The notes under the pieces are model-generated. The model saw only the letters and a list, made by a program, of their open reading frames with translations, searched no databases and was not told the DNA's origin. From contig CAZUHP010000023.1 of NCBI GenBank assembly GCA_964620595.1, positions 1-48,281 of the forward strand: 48,281 nt of DNA. The letters are read 5' to 3'. The position numbers and the translations under genes are program-made. The stretch is from Desulfocarbo sp964620595 (lineage in GTDB: Bacteria; Desulfobacterota; Desulfarculia; Desulfarculales; Desulfarculaceae). Below are positions 1-9,710 of this stretch, piece after piece (within the stretch, counting starts at the first letter, position 1; every line of letters begins with the position of its first letter).

Positions 1-705
1 TCCGCCTCCTACCAGGACGTGAAGATCATCCCCGCCACCATCAAGATCCTGGAGGCGGCCGGCGTCGACTACACCACCCTGGGCGACGAGGAGAACTGCT
101 GCGGCTACCTGGCCTACCTGGTGGGCGACATGGACACCTTCCACCAGGTGGCCGACAAGAACCTGGCCCTGTTCAAGAAGGCCGGGGTGAAGGACCTGCT
201 CACCACCTGCGCCGGCTGCCACAAGACCTTTGCCCAGGTCTACCCCCACGAGGGCCACGGGGACGGCTACCGGCCCGAGCACATCGTGGAGACCATGGAG
301 CGGCTCATCGGCGAAGGCAAGCTCCAGCTCAAGGAGAAGAAGCCCCTCAAGGTCATCTACCACGATCCCTGCGACCTGGGCCGCCACCTGGGGGTGTACG
401 AGCCCCCGCGCAACGTGATCAAGGCCATTCCCGGGGTGGAGCTGGTGGAGTTCGCCCAGAACCGCTCCCTGGCCAAGTGCTGCGGCGGCGGCGGCGGGGT
501 AAAGGCCTTTGACAACGAGCTGGGCGGGGACATCGCCTTCGAGCGGGTCAAGCAGGCCATCGCCTCGGGCGCCGACGTGCTGGTTTCGGCCTGCCCCTCT
601 TGCAAGAACTCCCTGAACCAGGGCGCCGCCCGGGCCCGCAAGGAGAAGCTGGGCAAGATAAAGGTCATGGACATCACCGAGCTGGTGGCGCGGCATCTGG
701 CCTAG
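1..705 (+). CDS. CCG-domain iron-sulfur oxidoreductase subunit, 5' truncated (HdrD/GlpC-like)
   Basis: The reading frame is open from the first base, so the gene begins upstream; a GTG at 19 is probably internal. What remains is the C-terminal part with two cysteine-rich (CCG) domains. The first has ENCCG and then TCAGCHKTF; the second has HDPCDLGRHLG, then KCCGGGGG and ACPSCKNS. This paired layout is that of heterodisulfide reductase subunit D/B, GlpC and LldE type proteins, where each CCG domain binds a non-cubane iron-sulfur centre or docks a redox partner. By family it would pass electrons between a flavin or ferredoxin module and a disulfide or quinone. The N-terminal ferredoxin domain expected in HdrD-type proteins would lie outside the window, so the exact family member cannot be fixed. 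A strong terminator follows the stop. Confidence 0.85.
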   Translation, partial: SASYQDVKIIPATIKILEAAGVDYTTLGDEENCCGYLAYLVGDMDTFHQVADKNLALFKKAGVKDLLTTCAGCHKTFAQVYPHEGHGDGYRPEHIVETMERLIGEGKLQLKEKKPLKVIYHDPCDLGRHLGVYEPPRNVIKAIPGVELVEFAQNRSLAKCCGGGGGVKAFDNELGGDIAFERVKQAIASGADVLVSACPSCKNSLNQGAARARKEKLGKIKVMDITELVARHLA

Positions 706-725
706 CCGCCGGCTGAGAATCCGCG

Positions 726-768
726 GGAGGAGCCCCTTGGTCGCGCCAGGGGGCTCCTCCTCTTTTTT
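726..768 (+). terminator. Rho-independent terminator after the CCG protein
   Basis: An 11-bp perfect stem (726-736 with 750-760) is followed by a T-rich tail at 761-768. It ends plus-strand transcription from the iron-sulfur gene and lacks a T-run on the other strand, so it does not obviously serve the convergent glycosyltransferase gene. Confidence 0.85.
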
Positions 769-817
769 CGGCGTCGCTGGATGGCTGGCGGGGCGCCCGG
801 AGTAATGGCCGGGGGGG

Positions 818-2452
818 TCAGGCCAGGGCCAACACCCCGTACTTGAGACCGTGCAGGACCAGGTGCTCGCACATCTGGGGCGGCAGGCTGCGGCCCAGGT
901 GCTGCTCCAGGCGGGAGAGCCGGGCGCTGCCGCCCAGTTCCTCCAACCCCGCCAGGATCATCTCCAGCCCCTGGGGGGGCAGCAGGTCGGACAGGTCGGC
1001 ATAGGGCTCGCGGGCCCAGCGGCCGGCGTTGAACTCCCCGGCCAGGGGGCCTGGCTTTATGGTGTCGTTTTCCGCGATGGCCCGGCTCACGAAGTGGCCG
1101 AACACCTGGCCCAGGCCGGCGCCGCACACATCGGCTTCCGGCCGGGCCGCCGGCGGTGCGGCCGCGGCCTGGCTGGCCAGCTCGTCCCACAGCTCCTCCA
1201 TGCGCCGGATCACCACGCCCCAGTCGTAGTGCCGGGCCACCCGCTCCTGCCCTGCCCTGCCCAGGTTCCGGCGCAGCTCGGGCTGGTCCCTGAGGGTGGC
1301 CAGGTACCCGGCCAGGGCCTTCAGGTCCAGGGCGGTGCGCTGGGCCACCTGCAGGGCCGCGATGTGTTCGGCCAGCACCGGCCATACCGCGTCCAGGAGC
1401 CCGTAGTCGGCCGGGCCCAGGGTGGGCACCAGGAAGCCGGTTTCGCCGTGGACCACCAGGTCGCGGTAGCCGCTGAAGTCGCTGGCCACCACCGGCAGGC
1501 CGGAGGCCATGGCCTCCAGGATGCTGAGGCCGAAGGTCTCCTGGAGGTTGTCTGCCGGCGAGAGGAACACGTCGGCCGCGGCAAAGAGGCTGGGCTTGAG
1601 GCTGGTGTCGAAGTCCGGGAACAGGTGCATCCGCTCGGCCAGGCCCAGGCCGGCGGCGGTGTCCTTCAGCTCCTGGAGCGCCTTGCCCTTGCCGGCGCCG
1701 GCCAGCAGCAGGCGCACCTCGCGCTCCTGGTTCAGGAGCGCCAGCACCCCCAGGATGGGCCGCAGGTCGTACTTGTCCGACGGGGTTATGCGCCCCAGGC
1801 AGAGCACGGTGAAAGGCCCGGGGGGGAGCCCCAGGGCGGCCAGGGCTTGGCCCCGCTCCAGCCCGCTGAACTCGGCCAGGTTCACTCCCAGGGGCACCCG
1901 GTCGATACGGCCGGCATAGCTGGCCCCCAGGCCCAGCTCCTGAAGCCGGGCCGTCTCTTCGCCCAGGCTGCGCGCCAGGTACTCTTGGGCCGCGCGGCTG
2001 GTGGCGAAGATGGAGTCATAGGCCCTGGCGCCGGGCAGCACCTTGTACAGGTTGCGCACCTGGGTGGACCAGTAGCTCAGGGTGTGGGTGGTGCAGGTGA
2101 TGGGAAAGGGGTCCTTGGCCCACCGGTTGCGCAGGTGGCACATCTCCGGGAAGTAGCGGTCCAGCTCGGCGGCGTGGATGGCGGTGTAGGGGCTCTGGTG
2201 CAGGGCCAGGGGCAGCTTGAGCGCGGGCAGGAGCCGCACCCGCTCCTGGTTCACCCTGGTGTTTAGCCAGGGGCCGTACACCCGCTCAAAGGGCTTGACC
2301 GCGCCGTAAAAGGGCAGGAAGAAGTGCAACTGCTCGGCGCGGCTGTGCTCCAGCAGGGCGCGCACCAGGCCGTGGTTGGCCACCTTGCGGCCCAGGCGGC
2401 GGTCCGTGTCGGCCAACTCGTCAAAGGTGTTGATGTAGCCTATTACGCGCAA
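818..2452 (-). CDS. GT4-family glycosyltransferase
   Basis: 544 residues. The C-terminal half has the GT-B fold signature of group 1 (GT4) retaining glycosyltransferases: a Rossmann start FTVLCLGRITPSDKYD, then DVFLSPADN and the donor-site segment ETFGLSILEAMASGLPVVASD with the EX7E-type spacing. It then has GETGFLVP. The N-terminal half starts MRVIGYINTFDELADTDRRLG and is less conserved, as usual for the acceptor domain. After the GT domain comes about 100 residues I do not recognise. The only start near the first conserved strand is TTG at 2452, preceded by GGAAAGGG, a weak Shine-Dalgarno. It is a single gene divergent from the HEAT-repeat gene. Sugar donor and acceptor are unknown; cell-surface glycan synthesis is the default guess. 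Confidence 0.8.
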   Translation of the reverse strand: MRVIGYINTFDELADTDRRLGRKVANHGLVRALLEHSRAEQLHFFLPFYGAVKPFERVYGPWLNTRVNQERVRLLPALKLPLALHQSPYTAIHAAELDRYFPEMCHLRNRWAKDPFPITCTTHTLSYWSTQVRNLYKVLPGARAYDSIFATSRAAQEYLARSLGEETARLQELGLGASYAGRIDRVPLGVNLAEFSGLERGQALAALGLPPGPFTVLCLGRITPSDKYDLRPILGVLALLNQEREVRLLLAGAGKGKALQELKDTAAGLGLAERMHLFPDFDTSLKPSLFAAADVFLSPADNLQETFGLSILEAMASGLPVVASDFSGYRDLVVHGETGFLVPTLGPADYGLLDAVWPVLAEHIAALQVAQRTALDLKALAGYLATLRDQPELRRNLGRAGQERVARHYDWGVVIRRMEELWDELASQAAAAPPAARPEADVCGAGLGQVFGHFVSRAIAENDTIKPGPLAGEFNAGRWAREPYADLSDLLPPQGLEMILAGLEELGGSARLSRLEQHLGRSLPPQMCEHLVLHGLKYGVLALA

Positions 2453-2534
2453 GCCCCGTTCCCTTTCCTCCCTGGCGGTGGTATATCATTATCCGCTGCC
2501 TCCCGCTCCCCGCGCAAGCCTTGGCGCGCTATTA

Positions 2535-2565
2535 TTGACTTTAGCCTTGATTTTGGGCGTAAGAT
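2535..2565 (+). promoter_or_regulatory. Candidate sigma-70 promoter for the HEAT-repeat gene
   Basis: TTGACT (2535-2540) is followed, at a long 19-nt spacing, by TAAGAT (2560-2565) in an AT-rich patch that stands out in this GC-rich divergent intergenic region. An overlapping alternative is TTGATT (2547-2552) with TAAACT (2569-2574) at 16 nt. The region clearly looks promoter-like, but the exact boxes are uncertain. Confidence 0.35.
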
Positions 2566-2637
2566 AAATAAACTTCATTCTCATTTGTCGGACCATCCCC
2601 GCCCCAGGGTCCGGCCCAGCTTTCGGGAGAGGCATCC

Positions 2638-3600
2638 ATGGCTGACACCGTGGCGGATATCGTGCTGGAGTCGCTGGACTCCGAGGACCCCAACATACTC
2701 AGAGCGGCCTGCGTCATGGCCGGGGTACTGGGTCTGGAGCAGGCCGAGCGCGGGCTGCTGAGGGCCCTGGGCAACAAGGTCTGGCAGGTGCAGGCTGCGG
2801 CGGCCAAGGCCCTGGGTCTCATCGGCGCCAAAGGGGCGCTGCCCTTTCTGCGGCGGCTGCTGAAGGCATCGGAGTCCGAGCTGCGCTCGCGGATGCTCAG
2901 CGCGGCGGCGGGCAAGGGCCAGGCGGCGATGGATGACAGCGAGGAGACTCATCCCGAGGTGGCCCGGGCCGCGGCGGTGGCCATAAACCGCCTGAGCCCC
3001 GAGATAACCCAGGAGGCGCTGCTGGCCGCCCTGGAATCGGACCAGGCCAACCTGCTTTCCGCGGCCATGGTGGGGCTGGCCAACCTGGAGGCCACGGCGG
3101 GGCGCGAGCGCATGGTGGAACTGTTGGGCCACGCCGAGGCGGGCATCCGGCGTACCGCCGCCGCCTGCCTGGGCAAGCTGCGCGAGAAGGCGGCGGTGCC
3201 CAAGCTGGTCGAGCTGTTGGACGACGACGACGCCGGGGTGCGCAAGGAGGCGGTGATCGCGCTGAACCACATCAAGGACCGCCGGGCCATCGGCTCCTTG
3301 GTGGACCGCCTGGGCGATGCCGACAACGAGGTGCGCCGGGTGGCGGCCATTGCCCTGGGCAATACCCGCCTGCGGGAGGAGGAGCTGGTGCAGGGCCTGA
3401 TCAAGGGCCTCAAGGACCGCGACCCCGCGGTGCGCAAGGCCTGCCTCAGTGCCTTGGCCAACCTCAAGGCCGCCGAGGCCCTGGAGGCGGTGGCTGGTCT
3501 TTTGAACGACAGCCACGAGGAAGTGGCGCGCCAGGCAGGGGTGACGGTGGTGGTGCTGGGCCAGGTTCGGGAGAAGCCGGACTACGAGGGCAGCGCGTAG
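2638..3600 (+). CDS. HEAT-repeat (PBS-lyase-like) protein
   Basis: 320 residues made almost entirely of about nine HEAT-like repeats of roughly 31 residues. The repeat core is visible as VRRVAAIALGN, VRKEAVIALNH and VRKACLSALANL, with R/D positions typical of PBS-lyase HEAT repeats. There is no signal peptide or membrane segment, so a cytoplasmic protein-interaction scaffold is expected. ATG at 2638 follows GGGAGAGG at a good distance. It is monocistronic, divergent from the glycosyltransferase gene, with its own terminator. Relatives often sit near chemotaxis or signalling genes, but nothing here fixes the partner. Confidence 0.85.
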   Translation: MADTVADIVLESLDSEDPNILRAACVMAGVLGLEQAERGLLRALGNKVWQVQAAAAKALGLIGAKGALPFLRRLLKASESELRSRMLSAAAGKGQAAMDDSEETHPEVARAAAVAINRLSPEITQEALLAALESDQANLLSAAMVGLANLEATAGRERMVELLGHAEAGIRRTAAACLGKLREKAAVPKLVELLDDDDAGVRKEAVIALNHIKDRRAIGSLVDRLGDADNEVRRVAAIALGNTRLREEELVQGLIKGLKDRDPAVRKACLSALANLKAAEALEAVAGLLNDSHEEVARQAGVTVVVLGQVREKPDYEGSA

Positions 3601-3633
3601 GCGGACTTACGGTAATTATCTTCATACCAGCCG

Positions 3634-3668
3634 AAAGCCTCCCTCCCGATTGGGGGGCTTTTTCTTTT
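3634..3668 (+). terminator. Rho-independent terminator after the HEAT-repeat gene
   Basis: A 10-bp stem with one G-T pair (3634-3643 with 3654-3663) runs into a T-rich tail, TTTTTCTTTT, ending near 3668. Confidence 0.85.
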
Positions 3669-3771
3669 GACCACCTGAAATAACGGCATGCTTGTCCAGT
3701 CTCGCTACGGCGGGATTCTTGCATGTCCGCATGGGCCGGTCGTCGCCAACCCTGGGCCGCAGAGGACCGCC

Positions 3772-4146
3772 ATGCACGCAGCACGCTTTAGAGCCATCCT
3801 TGCCAGCCTGGCGGGCAGCCTGCCCGCCTGCTCGGCCTCCCTGCCCCGGCGCCAGCCCCAGGCCGGGCCCTTCGGCGGGATCGGTCCACCCCAACCTCCC
3901 GCTGACGGCAGCGGGTTGTTCTGGGTTTTCCTGGGCGGCCTGTTGGTGGGCTTGTTGGCGGCTGCCTGCTGGCGCTGGCTGACCTTGCGCCGGGCGCTCA
4001 AGGGGTCCGGTGGCCTGGGGGCTCCCCGGGAGATACGGCTGTCCCGGGCTGCCTTGGGGCTGGTGGAGGAGTTGCTCAGGACCTGGCGGCGGCAGGGAGT
4101 GGTGGTGCGCCTGGCCTGGTGGCGGAAGCGCCGCCGCGGGGATTGA
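3772..4146 (+). CDS. Small predicted membrane or lipoprotein-like hypothetical protein
   Basis: 124 residues from ATG at 3772, which has GAGG eight bases upstream; longer starts at 3688 lack a ribosome site. The N-terminus is short, basic and mildly hydrophobic and ends in LPAC, close to but not a standard lipobox. A clear transmembrane helix follows in the middle (LFWVFLGGLLVGLLAAACWRW), then a basic tail ending WWRKRRRGD. I do not recognise the family. It ends 10 bp from the convergent hemW. All frames here are open because of the GC content, so the gene call rests on the helix and the start site only. Confidence 0.45.
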   Translation: MHAARFRAILASLAGSLPACSASLPRRQPQAGPFGGIGPPQPPADGSGLFWVFLGGLLVGLLAAACWRWLTLRRALKGSGGLGAPREIRLSRAALGLVEELLRTWRRQGVVVRLAWWRKRRRGD

Positions 4147-4156
4147 CCAGGGCGCT

Positions 4157-5293
4157 TCAGGCGAAAAGCGCCGCGGCCGCATCGGCCAGGTCCAGGCCCC
4201 GGCTGGTGGGCCGCAGCCGCCCCGACTCCCGCCGCGCCCAGCCCCGCTTTTCCACCTCGGCCAGGGCGCCGGCCCATTCCTCCTCCACCGGCCGGCCCAG
4301 GATTCTGCCCACCAGGGCCAGGTCCACCCCTGCCACGGTACGCAGGCCCAGCATGACCAGCTCCAGGGCGCGCTGGCGGGGGGTGAGTTCCTCGCGCAGG
4401 GCCAAGGGCTCGCGGCCCTGGTCCACCGCCTCCAGGTAGTCCTCCACCCCGGCCAGCCAGGCCCAGCGCGTCCCGGCCAGGTGGCCGTGGGCGCCAGGCC
4501 CCAGGGCCAGGTAGTCGGCCCCGCGCCAGGTGGCCTGGTTGTGGCGGCATTCGCGCCCTGGCCGGGCGAAGTTGCTCACCTCGTAGCGCCGGAGCCCTGC
4601 CGCCTGGATGAGTTCCCGGGCGGATTGCTCCATGGCGGCCAGCTCGCGCTCGCCGGGCAGCGGCGGCCGGCCCTTGGCATAAGCCCTGCCAAAGGGCGTC
4701 TCCGGCGCCAGGGTGAGTTCATACAGGGAAAGGTGCTCCGGCCCCAGCTCCAGGGCCGCGGCCACGTCGGCAGTGGCCTGCTCCGGGGTCTGGCTGGGTA
4801 GCCCGTAGATGAGGTCCAGGTTTAGGTTGCCAAAGCCGGCCGCCCGCGCCTGGCAAAAGGCGCGGCGCACCTGGTCCGCGTCGTGCCGCCGGCCCAGGCC
4901 GGCCAGCAGCCGGTCGTCCAGGCTTTGGGCGCCCAGGCTCAACCGGTTCACGCCGGCGGCCTTGAGCGCCCGCAGCTTGGCCGGACTCAAGGTACCGGGA
5001 TTCGCCTCCAGGCTCACCTCGGCATCCCCGGCCAGGCCGATATGCCGGTCCGCCGCCGCGATGAGCCCGGCCAGATCACGCACCGGCCACATGCTGGGAG
5101 TACCGCCGCCCAGGTACAGGCTGGCGAGATGGCGGCCGGCGGCCAAAGGGGCCAGGCGCTCCAGGTGGAGGTGCAGGGCCTCCAACAGGGGCCGGGCCAG
5201 GGCCGGGCGCCAGGGCAGGGCGAAGAAGTCGCAGTAGGGGCAGCGCGAGGGACAAAAGGGCAGGTGGATGTAAAGGCCCAGCTCGGTATGCAT
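4157..5293 (-). CDS. hemW: Radical SAM heme chaperone HemW
   Basis: 378 residues, normal for HemW. It begins MHTELGLYIHLPFCPSRCPYCDF, with the CX3CX2C cluster ligands followed by D-F rather than the fourth cysteine of true coproporphyrinogen dehydrogenase HemN. The glycine-rich SAM segment YLGGGTPSMW and the LSLGAQS and DLIYGLPSQT motifs follow, and the C-terminal HemN-type domain is present. HemW binds heme and delivers it to membrane respiratory enzymes; it is often misnamed HemN. It lies 31 nt downstream of the yyaL-like gene and may be co-transcribed, but a TATAAT sits right before its ATG and there is no Shine-Dalgarno, hinting at an internal, leaderless promoter. Confidence 0.92.
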   Translation of the reverse strand: MHTELGLYIHLPFCPSRCPYCDFFALPWRPALARPLLEALHLHLERLAPLAAGRHLASLYLGGGTPSMWPVRDLAGLIAAADRHIGLAGDAEVSLEANPGTLSPAKLRALKAAGVNRLSLGAQSLDDRLLAGLGRRHDADQVRRAFCQARAAGFGNLNLDLIYGLPSQTPEQATADVAAALELGPEHLSLYELTLAPETPFGRAYAKGRPPLPGERELAAMEQSARELIQAAGLRRYEVSNFARPGRECRHNQATWRGADYLALGPGAHGHLAGTRWAWLAGVEDYLEAVDQGREPLALREELTPRQRALELVMLGLRTVAGVDLALVGRILGRPVEEEWAGALAEVEKRGWARRESGRLRPTSRGLDLADAAAALFA

Positions 5294-5299
5294 GGGGGC

Positions 5300-5305
5300 A
5301 TTATA
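5300..5305 (-). promoter_or_regulatory. Consensus -10 box immediately upstream of hemW
   Basis: TATAAT reads on the minus strand only about 6 bases before the ATG. The -35 position at 17 nt spacing (GTAGCC) is poor. If active, transcription would begin at or near the start codon and give a leaderless message, consistent with the missing Shine-Dalgarno. Confidence 0.3.
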
Positions 5306-5324
5306 ACGCGGTCGCGCGAATCGG

Positions 5325-7379
<2,055 letters not shown>

Positions 7380-7427
7380 GATCTCTCCTTACCGCCCGCC
7401 CTGGGTGTCGGCGGGCGCTGGGCAGGC

Positions 7428-7464
7428 AAAAGGGGGCCCGGCCTCCACGGCCTGTCAGCCCCCT
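7428..7464 (-). terminator. Terminator between the zinc-ribbon gene and the yyaL-like gene
   Basis: On the minus strand a 7-bp stem (AGGGGGC with GCCCCCT) with an inner GGCC/GGCC stem is followed by TTTT. It separates the zinc-ribbon gene upstream from the yyaL-hemW unit downstream. Confidence 0.6.
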
Positions 7465-7508
7465 CTGTTGGGTCGCCGGCCGTCAGGGCCGGCAGCGGCG
7501 GTGCCGCC

Positions 7509-7688
7509 TCAGTCCTTAACCACCACCTTACCCTTGTGCTTGGTGCCGCACATGGGGCAGGTGATTTCGATCTCCTTCTCGTCGCCGATGAACTTTTCGC
7601 GCAACTTCTCCGGCCCCAGGAAACTGACGTCACCACAGGCGCAGGCAGGACATTCGGCGCGAACTTCAAACCTCTTTTTCTCGGACAT
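7509..7688 (-). CDS. Small zinc-ribbon protein
   Basis: 59 residues. Two CXXC-type pairs, CPACAC and CPMCGTKH, suggest one structural zinc site in a rubredoxin or zinc-ribbon knuckle; the middle is acidic and lysine-rich (GPEKLREKFIGDEKE). ATG at 7688 has AGGAGAATCATT directly upstream, a strong ribosome site, so the longer frame reaching 7838 is not used. It resembles small uncharacterised zinc-ribbon proteins of Desulfobacterota; I cannot assign a function. It is divergent from the gene at 7957, across a region carrying a C-rich repeat and a 17-bp palindrome. Confidence 0.75.
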   Translation of the reverse strand: MSEKKRFEVRAECPACACGDVSFLGPEKLREKFIGDEKEIEITCPMCGTKHKGKVVVKD

Positions 7689-7791
7689 AATGATTCTCCT
7701 GGTAACAAGGCTATGGGCGGGTGACCACCAGCCCCATATAAATAATGCTAAGGGCTGCCCAGACCGCATGCAAGCCCAGCCTGCCATCTCG

Positions 7792-7828
7792 CTCCGTCGC
7801 CCGCCCCCCCGTCGCCCCCCCGTCGCCC
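7792..7828. repeat. C-rich GTCGCC repeat tract (copy A)
   Basis: Three GTCGCC words separated by C runs. The same CCCCCCGTCGCC pattern recurs at 36122-36180 and, inverted, around 34668 and 48238-48274, always between genes. Confidence 0.6.
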
Positions 7829-7832
7829 TTTT

Positions 7833-7849
7833 GGTCAAGGGCCTTGACC
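7833..7849. promoter_or_regulatory. 17-bp palindrome in a divergent intergenic region
   Basis: GGTCAAGG-G-CCTTGACC is a perfect 8-bp inverted repeat with a single central base. It lies between the zinc-ribbon gene (minus) and the membrane protein gene (plus), next to the C-rich tract. Its size and symmetry suit an operator for a dimeric regulator; as RNA the loop would be too short. Confidence 0.4.
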
Positions 7850-7956
7850 CGGCAAGGCTGGTCGCCGCATCTTAGGTAATCAGGGGGCCCGGATTGGGGC
7901 CTGGTGGTTGATTACCCTCACAGGGCGCGCTCCCTGGGCGCCCCGGAAAGGGTCCT

Positions 7957-8385
7957 ATGCTCTACCTTCATCCTCTGTTCCAGCTATGTCTCATCATTCT
8001 TTCCCTGTTGGTGCTGTACCTGGGCTTTCAGCGCTTCCGTGCTCTGCACCTGGGCCAAGCGGTGCCCTTCAACCGCAAGCGCCACGTGCTTCTGGGCAAG
8101 ATCGTGCTGGGCGGCTGGCTTTTGGGCATGGCCGGCGGGGTGTACATGACCGATAGCTATTGGCACCGGAGCTACATCACCGGCGACCACGCCACCGTGG
8201 CGGCGATCATGGCGCCCCTTTTGGTTTGGGGGCTCATCTCCGGCCTCTACCTGGAGTTCTCACCCCGGAGGCGGGTGCTCTTTCCCCTGGTGCACGGGCT
8301 GAGCAACACGGTGTGCGTGGGGCTGGCCTTGTTCCAAATTCATACCGGTTGGGAGGTCTTGCAGGACTTTGTGTGGGGCGCCTGA
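7957..8385 (+). CDS. Four-helix membrane protein, DUF4079-like
   Basis: 142 residues with four hydrophobic helices: near residues 4-25, 48-65, 78-95 and 108-128. Conserved-looking histidines sit in or next to helices (GDHATVAAIMAP, VHGLSNTVCVGLALFQIHTGW), a pattern seen in DUF4079 and cytochrome b561-like proteins that may bind heme. Start at ATG 7957 follows AAAGGG closely. It is a single gene in the inner membrane by prediction. Family assignment is from the overall hydropathy and the HXXXG/QIXTG pattern and is moderately sure. Confidence 0.65.
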   Translation: MLYLHPLFQLCLIILSLLVLYLGFQRFRALHLGQAVPFNRKRHVLLGKIVLGGWLLGMAGGVYMTDSYWHRSYITGDHATVAAIMAPLLVWGLISGLYLEFSPRRRVLFPLVHGLSNTVCVGLALFQIHTGWEVLQDFVWGA

Positions 8386-8556
8386 GCGACCTCCAGAAAG
8401 TGCTCAAGCCCGGAGCCGCAGCGGCCGATAGGGCTTCCAGAGGCGATTTCCACCGCGGGAACCCGGTGCCATGCCCGCGGTTGTAAACCAACACCCCGCC
8501 CCCTATAATGATCACAGTGGGGCAGCGGGTTCGAAACATAGAAGGCGAAAACAGCC

Positions 8557-9048
8557 ATGACCAAGATCGACCAGATATCTCCCGGCCAGGCAGGACAGCC
8601 CGAACCGGCCAGGAAGCCGGAGCGTGGCGGCGGTGACTTTGCCCGTCTTTTGGACGAGGCCCTGGGCCGCCAGGATGCCGGCCCGGGGGCTGCATCCGCG
8701 CCCTTGTCCGGGCCGGCCCAGCCGCTGGGCGGAGTCGTCGCCGGTGGCGAGGTAGGGACTCCCGCCGCGCCCGAGGGCCTGACTCCTCTCCAGAACGAGG
8801 GGGTGGCGCGGGCCGAGCGGACGCTTGCGCTCTTGGAGCAGTACGCCCGCCAACTGGGCGACGGCCGCGTGAGTCTCAAGGAACTGGAGCCTTCCCTCAC
8901 CGCCCTGGAAGAGGAAGCCCGTGGCTTGGCCGAGGTGGCCGACCGCCTGGACCCGGCCGACGAGCTGCACGGTATTGTGCAGGAGGTTCTGATGCGGGTG
9001 GCGGCGGAGAGCGTGAAGTTCAACCGCGGCGACTACCTGAGCGCCTAG
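8557..9048 (+). CDS. Hypothetical alpha-helical protein
   Basis: 163 residues. The first 75 are proline-, glycine- and alanine-rich and probably disordered (GQPEPARKPERGGGDFARLL at the start). The last 85 are strongly helical with heptad-like leucines and acidic pairs (TLALLEQYARQLGDG, LEPSLTALEEEARGLAEVAD). The tail reads VKFNRGDYLSA. No signal peptide. The ribosome site is weak (AAGGCG about 15 nt upstream). I do not recognise the family; small disordered-plus-helical proteins of this layout in flagellated Desulfobacterota are sometimes near flagellar genes, but no such neighbours are here. Confidence 0.6.
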   Translation: MTKIDQISPGQAGQPEPARKPERGGGDFARLLDEALGRQDAGPGAASAPLSGPAQPLGGVVAGGEVGTPAAPEGLTPLQNEGVARAERTLALLEQYARQLGDGRVSLKELEPSLTALEEEARGLAEVADRLDPADELHGIVQEVLMRVAAESVKFNRGDYLSA

Positions 9049-9093
9049 GGCTGTGGCCGCCGCCCTGGCTGCCGGGGCAAGGGGGGCGAAGGG

Positions 9094-9124
9094 GGCGGTA
9101 GAGGCGAGAGGCGGTAGGGGCGAG
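9094..9124. repeat. 15-bp direct repeat, two copies
   Basis: GGCGGTAGAGGCGAG at 9094-9108 and GGCGGTAGGGGCGAG at 9110-9124 differ at one base, in a G-rich stretch just past the end of the hypothetical gene. Confidence 0.7.
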
Positions 9125-9191
9125 GTAAGAACTGATGCAGGAATGGGGCTGCCCTGGAGGGCGGCCCTTGGCTGTTGGAAACCAGGACGCC

Positions 9192-9223
9192 AAAACGCCG
9201 GCAGGCCACAGGCCGCCGGCGTT
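9192..9223 (-). terminator. Terminator after the small secreted protein
   Basis: On the minus strand a 9-bp stem (AACGCCGGC with GCCGGCGTT) encloses a second GGCC/GGCC stem and ends in TTTT. It lies 44 bp past the stop of the gene at 9267. Confidence 0.75.
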
Positions 9224-9266
9224 GTCGCGTCTCTGCGCCCAGGGGAGAGCCTTTCAGGCCGGAGAG

Positions 9267-9581
9267 CTACCGGCCCTTGCGCTGGTCGATGATCACCCCG
9301 CCCACGGCCTCCAGGCTCTTCTTTTCCTTCCAGGCCTCGTGGCGGGCGTTGCGGTCCATGTCGGCCTTGGTGTTCTGGCCGGCGCGGTAGACCACCTCGC
9401 CGCTGGTGTCCTCCACCGCCTCCGGCGTGCCGCCGCCGGCCCGCTCCTGTTCCAGCATGAGCTGGATGGTCTTGTCGCTCACCCCCGCCTTCTTGAGGCG
9501 GATCACCTCCTCGGGCGTGAGCGCTGCGGCCGCGCTGGCCATGAGCAGGGTCAGCGTCGCCAACATCGCCAGGGTCTTCAT
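9267..9581 (-). CDS. Small secreted protein with SHOCT-like segment
   Basis: 104 residues. The N-terminus is a type I signal peptide (MKTLAMLATLTLLMASAAAA) with cleavage expected after AAA-LT. The mature part starts TPEEVIRLKKAGVSDKTIQLM, the pattern found in many short periplasmic proteins of Desulfobacterota that begin with a helix-turn-helix-like or SHOCT-like motif; the rest is polar. ATG at 9581 is preceded by GGGAGGTGCGCC, an excellent ribosome site; the longer frame upstream is not coding. Function unknown. It is divergent from the phosphatidyltransferase gene. Confidence 0.75.
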   Translation of the reverse strand: MKTLAMLATLTLLMASAAAALTPEEVIRLKKAGVSDKTIQLMLEQERAGGGTPEAVEDTSGEVVYRAGQNTKADMDRNARHEAWKEKKSLEAVGGVIIDQRKGR

Positions 9582-9710
9582 GGCGCACCTCCCGGTGGCG
9601 TTGACAGGGGGCTGCCCATGCCCTAGACTGGCGGAGACTTCTGGCAATCGCCCTGGCGCAGAGGCAACCCACCTTTTTTCGGCCGGCACAGGCAAAAGGA
9701 AACCCTCTCC

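Noticed and set aside
3705..4550. Minus-strand frame of 281 codons opposite the small membrane protein and the end of hemW
   Set aside because: It overlaps the hemW 3' end in another frame and reads as Gly/Pro/Arg-rich sequence without motifs.
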